Shown one piece after another: positions 10,317-21,096 of a stretch of DNA of 64,000 nucleotides (position 1 is the stretch's first letter; each line of letters starts with the position of its first letter). Position numbers and translations under genes: made by a program. The notes below the pieces were generated by a model, which saw only the letters and a list, made by a program, of their open reading frames with translations, ran no database searches and was not told the DNA's origin. The stretch comes from Drosophila persimilis (Eukaryota > Arthropoda > Insecta > Diptera > Drosophilidae): assembly GCF_003286085.1 (NCBI RefSeq), contig NW_020825289.1, positions 20,486,001 to 20,550,000 on the forward strand. The letters run 5' to 3'.

Positions 10317-11879
10317 ATGTGGATACGATCATCGGAAATTCTAGTGCTGCTGCTTGGGGCAGTCCTGATGGCTGCATCGTCAGTCGCTCAAGGCAATGTG
10401 TCAAGTAAGTACCCACTATCTACCCTCCGATGGCCAACGATGCCTAATCCCAACGTTTGCAGAGCACGTCGTCTGCTATCAGGGCACCTGGTCAGTGTAC
10501 CGACCAGGTACAGGCCAGTTCGGTGTAGAGGATATCGATCCGTTTCTGTGCACCCACTTAATATATGCCTTTCTGGGCATCGAGGAGAGCGGACAACTGC
10601 GCGTCATCGACTCCTATCTCGACTTGGAGGACAACAGTGGCCGTGGCAACATCAAGAGCTTCAACGCCCTCAAGCTCAAGAATCCCACACTGAAAACGTT
10701 GGCGGCCATTGGCGGCTGGAACGAGGGCTCAAAGAAGTTCTCAATCGTGGCCGCAGATGCCGAGAAGCGGGCTCGTTTTGTGAATGATGTGGTCCACTTT
10801 CTTCAGCGACACGGCTTCGACGGGCTGGATCTGGACTGGGAATATCCGGGTCAGCGTCATAGCCTGGATAACGAGGATCGCACCAACTATATTACCTTGC
10901 TGAAGGAACTTAAAGAGGGGTAATGTATATGGGATGTATCTCCATAGACTGTTCTGCTGTCTGACACGAGCACTCCACGTTTCCCAGGCTCGAACCCTTT
11001 AGCTATATTCTCAGTGCCGCCGTCGGATCAGCTCAGTTCTCTGCCGAAACATCTTATGAAATCCCAGCCATAGTTCCCTATCTGGACCTGATCAATGTGA
11101 TGGCCTACGATCTTCATGGGCCCTGGGATGAGGTGGTCGGCATCAATGCCCCCCTGTATCCCGCTGCCAGCGATAAAAGCGAACGCCAGAAGCAGCTCAA
11201 TGTGGATGCCATCTTCAAGTACTGGCTGAATGCGGGTGCTCCACCTGAGAAACTGGTTCTCGGTGTCCCCTTTTATGGACGCTCCTTTACCTTGGCTTCG
11301 GCCGATAGCCATGAGCCGGGTTCTCCGCACATTGGACGCGGAATTGCTGGAAAATATTCCCGCGAACCGGGCGTTCTAGGCTACAACGAGCTCTGCGAGC
11401 TGATGCAGCAGGAGGATTGGACCGAGAAGTGGGAGACGGACCAGCAGGTTCCCTATGCCTACAGGCAGCGTCAGTGGGTGGGCTATGAGAATCCACGCAG
11501 TCTCTCTCTCAAGGCCCAGTATGTGGTGGATCACCACTTGGGCGGCATCATGATCTGGTCCCTGGAATCCGACGATTTTCATGGCACCTGCGGCCAGGAA
11601 CGCTACCCCTTGGTCCACGCGATCAATCGAGTGCTGTTCGGCAGCGACACCCCCACAGGTCTGACTCCCGAACCGAGTAAGGAGTTGGATGAGGAGGAGG
11701 AGAAAGAGGGATTCAGCTGCCTGGCTGATGGCCCGACTGGCTTTGTACGTGACCCCCACAACTGTTCCAAGTTCTACTACTGCAATGGAGGGATCACCCA
11801 CAGCTTCGACTGCCCCACTGGGCTCAGCTTCGACCCCCACACTGACGGCTGTAACTACTCCGCCTCAGTAAAGTGCTAA
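10317..11879 (+). CDS. Cht8: Secreted GH18 chitinase with CBM14 (Cht8-like)
   Basis: Three exons, 10317-10404, 10463-10919 and 10988-11879, give 478 residues. A signal peptide (ILVLLLGAVLMAASSVAQG) precedes a GH18 barrel: motif 1 LAAIGGWNEGSKKFS, the catalytic motif FDGLDLDWEYPGQ with the acid Glu intact, motif 3 NVMAYDLHG, and motif 4 GGIMIWSLESDDFHG with the substrate-stacking Trp. A Glu-rich linker (DEEEEKEG) leads to a C-terminal chitin-binding CBM14 domain with six Cys. The enzyme hydrolyses chitin outside the cell, probably in gut peritrophic matrix or cuticle. It is the only chitinase here on the plus strand, adjacent to mRpL54 as Cht8 (CG9357) is in D. melanogaster as I recall; the symbol rests on that plus length. 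Confidence 0.9.
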
Positions 11880-11939
11880 CCATGCCCACATTTGATCCGT
11901 TTCGATGTTTTTTATTTGATACACTTAATACTTATCGGG
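11880..11939. other. 60-bp convergent gap between Cht8-like and Cht12-like stop codons
   Basis: Only 60 bp separate the two stop codons on opposite strands. A minus-strand AATAAA (TTTATT near 11911-11916) lies inside the gap, so the two mRNAs probably overlap at their 3' ends. Confidence 0.6.
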
Positions 11940-13562
11940 CTATTCGACAATCTTGAGATTCACAGGCATGTTCTCGAAGTTGTAGAGCGGCTGGCCCGGT
12001 CGCCAGGTGACAAAGTTCTGATCACACTTTACCATCGCCTTTGGCATGCATTCGATCCTGGACTCATCGAAGTAGTAGCCCTCCAGGCACTCGTAGTCGA
12101 TGCGCTCTCCATTGCGGCACTCGTAGTAGAGCTGACAATCCCAGAGTTGGCGAAAGAACCCATTTTTCGGGCAGAGACCCATTGACTCCGTTGTGGGCTC
12201 TTCGGGAGCCAGAATACTGACGTCACCAAGGGCGGTGAGGATGACACGTCCCAGGCTGTGGCTCTCTCCGCACTTGCCGTGATAGTCATCCGAATCGATC
12301 GTCCAGGCCATGGCGCCGCCCAGGTTATTTGACTTCAGCAGATGCATCTTCGCCCAGATGCTGCGGGCATTCTCGTAGCTAATCCAATGGTTGCCTTTGT
12401 AGGCGTACGGCACCTGTGCCTGCTCATCAAATTTCTGCGTCCACGAGCTTGCGTACATGCACCATTCACCGTAGGTCATAAAGCCGGGCTCGCGGGTCAG
12501 GGGTGTCTTGAGGCCCGGACCCTTGCAGGGAGAACCGACGGTGGTTTTGTCGTTTTCCATGATGTAGGAGCGCACGAAGAGGGGAATGTTTAGGATTAGC
12601 TTCGCTGGCGCTTTGCCCAGCTGCTTCCAAAGCTTTACGGATTCAATCACGCTGTTTTCGCCTGAGAGTGGGGCGTTGTAGCTGAGATGCATCTGATACG
12701 GATCCCGATTGTCGTGGTGCATTAGGTTAATATAGTGCACATACTGGACCAGTTTGGGAATGTCGTACCACTCTAGGGTGCTCTTGTCAGTTCGCCCCAA
12801 AACTGCCACCATCAGAATAAATTGATGCTCCTGGCAACTAGAGAACGGGAAGAACGGGAGCTATTAGTGGTTGCACAAGAGCTGTGCCGTGGCTCAAAGC
12901 TACGTACATTATCTTCAGCTCCTCCAGCAATAGAATAAAGTTCTTTCGATCCTCAGGCTTGCCGCCGCGCTGCGTGGGATAACGCCAGTCGATCTGGACG
13001 CCATCGAAGCGCCACTCGTACATGAATTCGACCAGCGACGTGAAGAACCTATCCCGCTTGCGAGCGTCCGCTGCCATCTTGGAGAAGTCGCTCGACTCCT
13101 CTAGCCATCCGCCTATTGTGAACATTACCTTTTTAACGTTGTCTCGCTTGAGGCGGTGTGCGACATTCAACATATCTGAGGGTACAGTCCGAGAAGGTTA
13201 GGTTGAATAACATCCCCCCATGTACACATGTAGAATTTATCTATTCTTACCATTTTCGACCAGCAGATACTTGTCAGTGATCGTCACGTCGCCAGTCTCC
13301 CCATCCACACCCACGCCAGTGCCGTAGACCAAATGCGTGCAGAGCCTGAGATCGATGTTCCAGGAAAAGAACTTGCTCGAATTCTTATAGTAGTAGGACC
13401 CCACATCGTATTGGCAGAATATCTTAACTGCGCAAACAATACTTTACTCTCTGGGTTTCCCCTTTACTCCTCTCTCTTTCCGCTCTTGTACTTACAATCC
13501 TTCGCCGCACAGCCGTAGATCATGAAGATCATCAGCACAAACGCACAATTAAGTGACCACAT
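11940..13562 (-). CDS. Catalytically dead chitinase-like protein (Cht12-like, copy 1)
   Basis: Four exons, 13562-13496, 13427-13251, 13175-12908 and 12837-11940, give 469 residues. A signal peptide (CAFVLMIFMIYGCAA) precedes a full GH18 barrel and a C-terminal CBM14 domain (CPKNGFFRQLWDCQLYYEC...). The catalytic motif reads FDGVQIDWRYP instead of FDGLDLDWEYP: the middle Asp is Gln and the proton-donor Glu is Arg, so it should not hydrolyse chitin. Motif 3 is MHHD instead of MxYD, while motif 4 (GGAMAWTIDSDD) keeps its Trp. The likely role is a secreted chitin-binding lectin or inactive chitinase-like factor. A TATA box (TATAAAA) lies on the minus strand at 13674-13668. Synteny suggests the Cht12 (CG30293) lineage; the symbol is left blank because three copies exist here. 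Confidence 0.88.
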
Positions 13563-14155
13563 GATGAACACAATTCAAAAGATTAAAACTTGAAATTTAC
13601 GGGATTAATAATCTAAACAACACAAACAAATATATTCAATTTAACCGATGTATTTGTAACTTTCCCGTTTTATATTCTGTAAATTTTAGATCAGGCGAGT
13701 TGAAAAGTTTGGAGTATTATGTGTTTCTGAATAACCGTCCTGGCGATTCTGTTATAGTGAATTCTATCGAATCTAAAAGGCAAAGAAAAGAAAGGCAACC
13801 AGATTGCTTGGGAAATATTTCAATGAACATTTTTACGCTTTTCTGACAGTACTCGCATCGTATGCTGTGTTCTGGATAAAATATCAAATAGAAGAGAATA
13901 GAAGTATACAAATCTTGAAGTGCACCAAATGAAGCATGAATGAGGTCGTAAAGTTAGTATGTCTATATGCTGTCTTGTCGTTCAGCTTTGACTAAAACTA
14001 TTGTGGGACCCTTTAGTTGTTTGAAAAGAAAAGCGCAAATTCTTTCAGATATTAGATATAATATGCTCAGTATCTGGTATGGGATGGTATGGGCTACTCC
14101 ACAATTTTAAGAATCAATTTGGCGGAAAGGTATTAGCATCCGTGATGAAACAATT
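13563..14155. other. Spacer upstream of chitinase-like copy 1, downstream of copy 2
   Basis: 593 bp. Its left part is the promoter of copy 1 (minus-strand TATAAAA at 13674-13668). The remainder is A/T-rich non-coding DNA. The whole spacer is repeated at 15738-16330 with no difference that I can see. Confidence 0.7.
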
Positions 14156-15737
14156 CTACATAGAACGGGTACTAGCGCGTAACTCTCTTGCTTTTAGTGC
14201 GGCTTCCAATACCTCACATTTGACCTCTTTCATGGGCCTGCATTCGGACTTGGCCTCGTCGAAGAATTCTTGCCAGCGGCATTCGTAGTCGGATCGATGG
14301 CCAGCTGAGCACACGTAGTAGAGCTGACAATCATTAATGTCGCGAAACACGCCATCTTTCAGACAAGGTGGTGGTTCTGTTGGAGCCTCCATATCCACCA
14401 GGACTGTCTGGGGGTCGAGGGTTTCCAGTATCACCCGTTCCAGGGCGTGTTTCTTTCCGCATTTGCCCGAAAAGTCATCCGCATCGATTGTAGAGGATAT
14501 TGCGCCACCAAGATTTTGGGACTTCAGCAGCTTCAACTTCTCCGTGATGCTGCGGTTATTCTCGAAGCTAATCCAATGGTCGTCCCTATAGGCATACGGC
14601 ACCTGTGCCTGCTCGTCAAATTTCTGCGTCCACGTGTCTGCCTGTACGCACCATTCGTTATAGGTCATGAAGCCGGACTTGCGGGTCAGGGCTGTCTTGA
14701 GGCCCGGACCCTTGCAGGGAGAACCGACGGTGGTCTTGTGTTTTTCCATAATGTAGGAGCGCACGAAGAGGGGAATGTTCAGAATCAGCTTCCCTGGCGC
14801 TTTGCTCAGCTTCTTCCAGAGCTTTACGGATTCAATCACGCCATTTTTGCCAGAGAGTGGGGCGTTGTAGCTGAGATGCATCTTATACGGATCCCGATTG
14901 TCGTAGAACATCAGGTTGACATAATGCACATGCTGGACCAATTTGGGAATGTCATAGTATTCCAGGGTGCTCTTGTCCGTTCGCCCCAAAACTGCCACCA
15001 TCAGAATAAATTCATGCCCATCGATCCTAGGGAAGAACGGAATATTGATTAGTGTCTTGACAGCAGCGGAGCGGTATGTGGAGCGTATTTATCGTACATC
15101 GTCTTCAACTCTTTGAGCAACAAAATAAAGTTCTTCCGATCCTCAGGCTTGCCGCCGCGCTGCGTGGGATAGCGCCAGTCGATCTGGATGCCGTCCATGC
15201 GCCACTCATATATGAAGTCGATCACCGAGGATATGAACTGTTCCCGTTTGCGAGAGTCCGCTGCCATCTTGGAGAAGTCGCTCGACTCTTCTTGCCATCC
15301 GCCGATCGTGACCAGCAAACGCCTAATGTTTTCTTTCCGAGTCATCAAAGCGAAGCTCAGAAGGTCTAAGTATGTTGGTGGTGGTGTTTAGATACGGTTC
15401 TATCGAAATGCTCTAGTATTCTCACCATTTTCTAATATTCCATGTCTGTCCGTGATCTTCACTTTACCAGTCTCCCCATCCACACCCACGCCATTGGCGT
15501 AGACCAAATACGAGCAGAGTCTGGGATCGATTTCCCAGCTACTGAACTTGCTATCGTCCAAATAGTCGAAAGACGCCAAATTGTATTCACAGAATACCTT
15601 AACTGCGCAAACAATACTTTACTCTCTGGGATTCCCCTTTACTCCTCTCTCTTTCCCCCCTTGTACTTACAATCCTTCGCCGCACAGCCGTGGATCATAA
15701 AGATGATCAGCAAAAACGCACAATTAAGTGACCACAT
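14156..15737 (-). CDS. Catalytically dead chitinase-like protein (copy 2)
   Basis: Four exons, 15737-15671, 15602-15426, 15365-15098 and 15026-14156, give 460 residues; exon lengths 67, 177 and 268 equal those of copy 1. Signal peptide (CAFLLIIFMIHGCAA), GH18 barrel and CBM14 (CLKDGVFRDINDCQLYYVC...). The catalytic motif is MDGIQIDWRYP, again with Gln and Arg replacing the active-site Asp and Glu. Motif 3 is MFYD, but motif 4 has decayed to GGAISSTIDADD, losing the substrate-stacking Trp. The protein is probably inactive as an enzyme and perhaps binds chitin through CBM14. Its coding sequence is indistinguishable from copy 3, whereas its 5' flank is that of copy 1 (TATA at 15849-15843), so it carries a swapped promoter. 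Copy 2 could be an assembly artefact (see findings). Confidence 0.85.
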
Positions 15738-17917
15738 GATGAACACAATTCAAAAGATTAAAACTTGAAATTTACGGGATTAATAATCTAAACAACACAA
15801 ACAAATATATTCAATTTAACCGATGTATTTGTAACTTTCCCGTTTTATATTCTGTAAATTTTAGATCAGGCGAGTTGAAAAGTTTGGAGTATTATGTGTT
15901 TCTGAATAACCGTCCTGGCGATTCTGTTATAGTGAATTCTATCGAATCTAAAAGGCAAAGAAAAGAAAGGCAACCAGATTGCTTGGGAAATATTTCAATG
16001 AACATTTTTACGCTTTTCTGACAGTACTCGCATCGTATGCTGTGTTCTGGATAAAATATCAAATAGAAGAGAATAGAAGTATACAAATCTTGAAGTGCAC
16101 CAAATGAAGCATGAATGAGGTCGTAAAGTTAGTATGTCTATATGCTGTCTTGTCGTTCAGCTTTGACTAAAACTATTGTGGGACCCTTTAGTTGTTTGAA
16201 AAGAAAAGCGCAAATTCTTTCAGATATTAGATATAATATGCTCAGTATCTGGTATGGGATGGTATGGGCTACTCCACAATTTTAAGAATCAATTTGGCGG
16301 AAAGGTATTAGCATCCGTGATGAAACAATTCTACATAGAACGGGTACTAGCGCGTAACTCTCTTGCTTTTAGTGCGGCTTCCAATACCTCACATTTGACC
16401 TCTTTCATGGGCCTGCATTCGGACTTGGCCTCGTCGAAGAATTCTTGCCAGCGGCATTCGTAGTCGGATCGATGGCCAGCTGAGCACACGTAGTAGAGCT
16501 GACAATCATTAATGTCGCGAAACACGCCATCTTTCAGACAAGGTGGTGGTTCTGTTGGAGCCTCCATATCCACCAGGACTGTCTGGGGGTCGAGGGTTTC
16601 CAGTATCACCCGTTCCAGGGCGTGTTTCTTTCCGCATTTGCCCGAAAAGTCATCCGCATCGATTGTAGAGGATATTGCGCCACCAAGATTTTGGGACTTC
16701 AGCAGCTTCAACTTCTCCGTGATGCTGCGGTTATTCTCGAAGCTAATCCAATGGTCGTCCCTATAGGCATACGGCACCTGTGCCTGCTCGTCAAATTTCT
16801 GCGTCCACGTGTCTGCCTGTACGCACCATTCGTTATAGGTCATGAAGCCGGACTTGCGGGTCAGGGCTGTCTTGAGGCCCGGACCCTTGCAGGGAGAACC
16901 GACGGTGGTCTTGTGTTTTTCCATAATGTAGGAGCGCACGAAGAGGGGAATGTTCAGAATCAGCTTCCCTGGCGCTTTGCTCAGCTTCTTCCAGAGCTTT
17001 ACGGATTCAATCACGCCATTTTTGCCAGAGAGTGGGGCGTTGTAGCTGAGATGCATCTTATACGGATCCCGATTGTCGTAGAACATCAGGTTGACATAAT
17101 GCACATGCTGGACCAATTTGGGAATGTCATAGTATTCCAGGGTGCTCTTGTCCGTTCGCCCCAAAACTGCCACCATCAGAATAAATTCATGCCCATCGAT
17201 CCTAGGGAAGAACGGAATATTGATTAGTGTCTTGACAGCAGCGGAGCGGTATGTGGAGCGTATTTATCGTACATCGTCTTCAACTCTTTGAGCAACAAAA
17301 TAAAGTTCTTCCGATCCTCAGGCTTGCCGCCGCGCTGCGTGGGATAGCGCCAGTCGATCTGGATGCCGTCCATGCGCCACTCATATATGAAGTCGATCAC
17401 CGAGGATATGAACTGTTCCCGTTTGCGAGAGTCCGCTGCCATCTTGGAGAAGTCGCTCGACTCTTCTTGCCATCCGCCGATCGTGACCAGCAAACGCCTA
17501 ATGTTTTCTTTCCGAGTCATCAAAGCGAAGCTCAGAAGGTCTAAGTATGTTGGTGGTGGTGTTTAGATACGGTTCTATCGAAATGCTCTAGTATTCTCAC
17601 CATTTTCTAATATTCCATGTCTGTCCGTGATCTTCACTTTACCAGTCTCCCCATCCACACCCACGCCATTGGCGTAGACCAAATACGAGCAGAGTCTGGG
17701 ATCGATTTCCCAGCTACTGAACTTGCTATCGTCCAAATAGTCGAAAGACGCCAAATTGTATTCACAGAATACCTTAACTGCGCAAACAATACTTTACTCT
17801 CTGGGATTCCCCTTTACTCCTCTCTCTTTCCCCCCTTGTACTTACAATCCTTCGCCGCACAGCCGTGGATCATAAAGATGATCAGCAAAAACGCACAATT
17901 AAGTGACCACATGATGA
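15714..17917. repeat. Tandem segmental duplication, unit B
   Basis: Second member of the 2175-bp-period duplication, indistinguishable by eye from 13539-15742. It overlaps unit A by the 29-bp tract 15714-15742, which lies at the start of the coding sequence and is common to all three chitinase-like copies. Confidence 0.9.
16331..17912 (-). CDS. Catalytically dead chitinase-like protein (copy 3)
   Basis: Exons 17912-17846, 17777-17601, 17540-17273 and 17201-16331 encode the same 460-residue protein as copy 2, with the same MDGIQIDWRYP active site and Trp-less motif 4. The upstream sequence beyond 17917 is unlike that of copies 1 and 2: it is A-rich (poly-A near 17980) and I find no TATA box comparable to the TATAAAA of the other copies. 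Copy 3 therefore probably keeps the original promoter of this paralogue and may differ in expression. Intron phases (1, 1, 2) match those of copy 1, showing common descent. Confidence 0.88.
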
Positions 17918-18549
17918 GCACACTTCAAAAGAATAGAATAAAACTTGAAATTTCGCAGACTAAAAATATAGAAATTAAAAAAAAAATACTTGTAATGCCC
18001 CTATTCTGTATTCTCAATTTAATGTCGAGTCCAAAGCAAACTTGATCTAAATGTTCTTATCGAAACTTGCTGGTAATGCTAAAAATATATCAGATGGTAG
18101 TAGGCAATCCAAGAATGTCGTGTATGAATCATAGTGACAGCAGTTTACGAGACTATACTGTGTAATGTGTACCAAATGTGTAACATACATTTCAATGGAA
18201 TAGCCTTGTAGGGGGTAAATATTAGAGTTTCGAGGACAATTGCATTATTATTACGCTTATCAATAATGCAATATTGAAATTGACTCATGGCTTGTTAAGG
18301 CATTATCACTAGACCTGCCGGATCGCCGGGCGGTGGACAAGTGACTAATTTTGAATACTATGAGCACTATTGGCACGAAGTGTCGAAAGTGTTTTTTTTT
18401 GTTCATGGAATCTAATCGTAATTTGTTTAGTCATAAATCTGGGATTATCTTTCAATCGTTGCAGGGGTCCGGCCAGTATTTTTGGCCACTTAAAGATCTC
18501 TGTTTATAGTCTGATTAAACTCTGATTTGGTTGTATTTTTGCATTAATT
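17918..18549. other. Gap between chitinase-like copy 3 and Cht4-like gene
   Basis: Non-coding. It contains the copy 3 upstream region and a perfect 10-bp inverted repeat, TTGCATTATT (18240-18249) and AATAATGCAA (18262-18271), flanking a CTTATC GATA-factor site. The right part is the presumed 3' UTR of the Cht4-like gene. Confidence 0.5.
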
Positions 18550-20238
18550 TTAGTAGGGACAGTTGGCCTCTTCCGGCCAATTGCAGGTGTTGATGGATAC
18601 ATCGAAGTGGAGGCCCGGGGTGCACTCGAAATCGTAGCGGAGGCCACCGACGCACTGGTAGTATCTGTTGCAGTCGCTGCTGTGCAGGAAATAACCATCG
18701 CTGGAGCAATCTCCAGCTGGGGATCCAGATCCACCACCGCCACCGCCACCGCCCTGAGTTGGACCAGGAGTGGGAGCTGGTGTCACATTGCCACCACCTC
18801 CGCCGCCGCCGCCGCCGCCGCCGCCGCTCACCTCCTTGCCGAGAGCGCGGTTCATGGTTTTCAGAAGGGGATATGACTCTCCACAGAGGCCGCGGAAGTC
18901 GTCCGTCTCAATGGACCACATCATGGCACCGCCCAGGTTGCGCGACTCGACCAGCTTCATCTTCATCTCGATGCTCTCGGGATTATCGTAGCCTATCCAC
19001 TGATCGCCCTGGAATGCGTACGGGGCACCATTCTCCTGGTCGAACACAGTCTGCCAATTGTTCAAGCAGATCTCGTGGTATCCCATGAATCCGTTCTCTC
19101 GCGTGTACACGCCAGCGGAGCCAGGGCCAATGCAAGCGGCTCCAGGCCAGTTTTGTGAGGCATCGGCCATCTGGTAGCTGTGACCATAGAAGCCAATGCC
19201 CAGGATCAGCTTCTCAGCGGGTGCACCTGTAAAGTAAAGGAGTACCGATTAAGAGGCTAGTTCTGAGTCGGAAAAGGCAGGCTGTTGTGGATACCTTGAG
19301 CCAGCCAGTAGTCAATGGACTCGGTCACCTCGGGCAGGGGGGCATTCAAGCCCAGGTAGCCATCGAGAGCCATGTGAAAGTCGTAGGTCATCACATTGAT
19401 GAAGGTTAGGTGCTGGGAAATGGCCGGAATATCATACGAGATTTTCGCCGACTTTTCAGACGCGCCCACAGCAATGCCCAGCTCCAGGCCATACCGATCG
19501 TAGCTGTGTTTTAGACGAGAGAGATCTAAGAATTGAGCTCTAATTTCTTCTGGATATATCGTAGACTCACGTTTCCTTGATCTCACGGAGAAGGGTGACA
19601 AAGTTGACGCGATCTGCCTCCTCATTGCCTCCGCGCTGCCCGGGATATTCCCAGTCGAGGTCCAGACCGTCAAAGCCGTATTGCTGGATAAACGCCAAAC
19701 TGGTGGAGATAAAGGTGGCACGCTTGCCTGGATCGGCGGCCATTTCCGAGTACTTAATGGAGCCCTCGTTCCACCCACCCACTACAGCCAGGATCTTAAG
19801 CTTGGGATTCCGTTGCTTCAGGGAAATGGTCTGACTGATGAAGCCTTTTCGTCCAAAAAAGAGCGAATAGAGAGATCTCCAGGAGGAAAGCTAACACCTT
19901 CAGCAGCTTAGGTCACTTACCCAGTCCATCGTCCATGTCCAGCCAGGTGTCCAGGGACTTGAACTCGCCCCCATCGCCGATCCCGAAGAAGGTGTAGCTG
20001 ATGTGGGTGCACAGGAAGGGATCGATATCGGAGGGCGTGAACTTGCCATCGCCCGGACGATAGTTGGCCCAGGTGCCCCAATAGCAGTTGACCAGCTCTG
20101 CAGGAGATGATGGATCGATAATGGGTTAGGATCAGAGATCTTCCAGCTCCCTTTCCAAACGAACTTACTCTCGCTGGTGGCCACTTGGCCTAGGCAGAGG
20201 CAGAGCACTGCAAATGCCCAGAATGAGTATAGCTTCAT
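18550..20238 (-). CDS. Cht4: Secreted GH18 chitinase with CBM14 (Cht4-like)
   Basis: Five exons, 20238-20169, 20097-19921, 19844-19571, 19503-19295 and 19226-18550, give 468 residues. Signal peptide (FWAFAVLCLCLGQVATS), then an intact GH18 domain: LAVVGGWNEGS, FDGLDLDWEYPGQRGG with catalytic Glu, NVMTYDFHMALDG and GGAMMWSIETDDFRG. A long Gly-rich linker with an uninterrupted Gly run (18792-18829) and a Thr/Pro segment (NVTPAPTPGPTQ) leads to a C-terminal CBM14 with six Cys. It should be an active secreted chitinase. The start at 20238 is chosen because it opens the signal peptide and lies about 50 bp from a TATA box. Symbol from strand order and length compared with D. melanogaster Cht4 as I recall it; moderate certainty. 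Confidence 0.88.
18721..18829. repeat. GCC/CCA triplet repeats encoding a Gly-rich linker
   Basis: Two Gly-coding triplet runs (about 18730-18753 and 18792-18829, GGC/GGT on the minus strand) form the linker between the GH18 and CBM14 domains of the Cht4-like gene. Such runs change length by slippage. Confidence 0.85.
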
Positions 20239-20263
20239 GGTATGCACGCTCTAAAGAGGTTAT

Positions 20264-20330
20264 GGCTTAGGGCCTGCTCTGGCGTGGCTTATATAGTGCC
20301 TCCGATTCCGATTGCCGAAGAGCTCTTATC
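20264..20330 (-). promoter_or_regulatory. Core promoter of the Cht4-like gene
   Basis: On the minus strand a TATA box (TATATAA, 20295-20289) lies 51 bp before the start codon, and a GATA site (GATAAG, 20330-20325) lies just upstream of it. A second GATAAG-type site on the plus strand lies near 20360. Confidence 0.55.
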
Positions 20331-20339
20331 TATCGGGAA

Positions 20340-21096
20340 CATGAAGTTTGTTTGTGGCGTAGATAAGTCTCTTAGTGATCGTAATCGCCGTAAAGCAAAA
20401 CAGTTCCCTGATATATTGCATCCACCAACGAGATTTCAACTATTCAAGTGCCCATCGACACAAAACACCTGTCAACGTCGATATCTCCATGTATTTGAGA
20501 TTAAATTATGTTAATAAATATACATTTTGGAGTCTCCTCTGGAGTGCATCTTGAAATTGAGCTCGTGCTTGGCATGGCAGTAATTCAAAACTCGCCTTTA
20601 AGCTAACGATAGGGTAAGTACTCTTTCACCTTTCAAGGGATCGGATCTCAAGTAGATTGATTGGACTCTGTAGCCCCCCAAAATATGCCACAGCTTGAGA
20701 GAGTCACAACTGCTGGATCTTTCAGCTTATGGAATGTCTGTGTCATACGATCGTGGCCATTACTATAAATATACACAAAGATCAGCAAAGTACGGACAAT
20801 TGATTTCCATTACCAAGACTTTGGATTGGAAACCAAACAAATGCTTGCTTTATGACTATGAATTAATCAGTCTTAAGCATTCAATGAACTATTCCTCGAT
20901 CCGTTCCCCCAGTTTCCCCATCATCTGGGATAGCAATACTCATCTAAAACCAATAAGCCCCACAACTTGGGAAGTAAGCCATATAGGATTGCTTGTGCGT
21001 GATACCCCAATGATTAAGAGAACCAAGAATAATAGCCAGATTGTTTTCAATACATAATTTCTTTATTTATAGTACTTGTACTCGATCCTAAAGCAT
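20340..21096. other. Intergenic DNA between Cht4-like and Cht9-like genes
   Basis: No coding exon, RNA gene or transposon recognised. The open frame at 20695-21057 lacks codon structure or family resemblance. The right end is the short 3' UTR of the Cht9-like gene. Confidence 0.5.

Larger units (their letters stand above)
13539..15742. repeat. Tandem segmental duplication, unit A
   Basis: This stretch is repeated at an offset of 2175 bp (15714-17917) with no mismatch found by eye, in exons, introns and spacer alike. Copy 1 and copy 2 sequences differ up to position 13538, and the third copy departs at 17918, so these are the limits of identity. The repeat period contains one whole chitinase-like gene plus one spacer. 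Confidence 0.9.

Noticed and set aside
14447..15052. 201-codon plus-strand frame (repeated at 16622)
   Set aside because: Antisense to the chitinase-like exon 4; duplicated only because the region is duplicated.
15049..15348. Reading the chitinase-like exon as a free-standing gene starting near 15348
   Set aside because: The apparent start is TTG inside an exon; a good acceptor at 15366 and matching phases show it is exon 3 of a four-exon gene.
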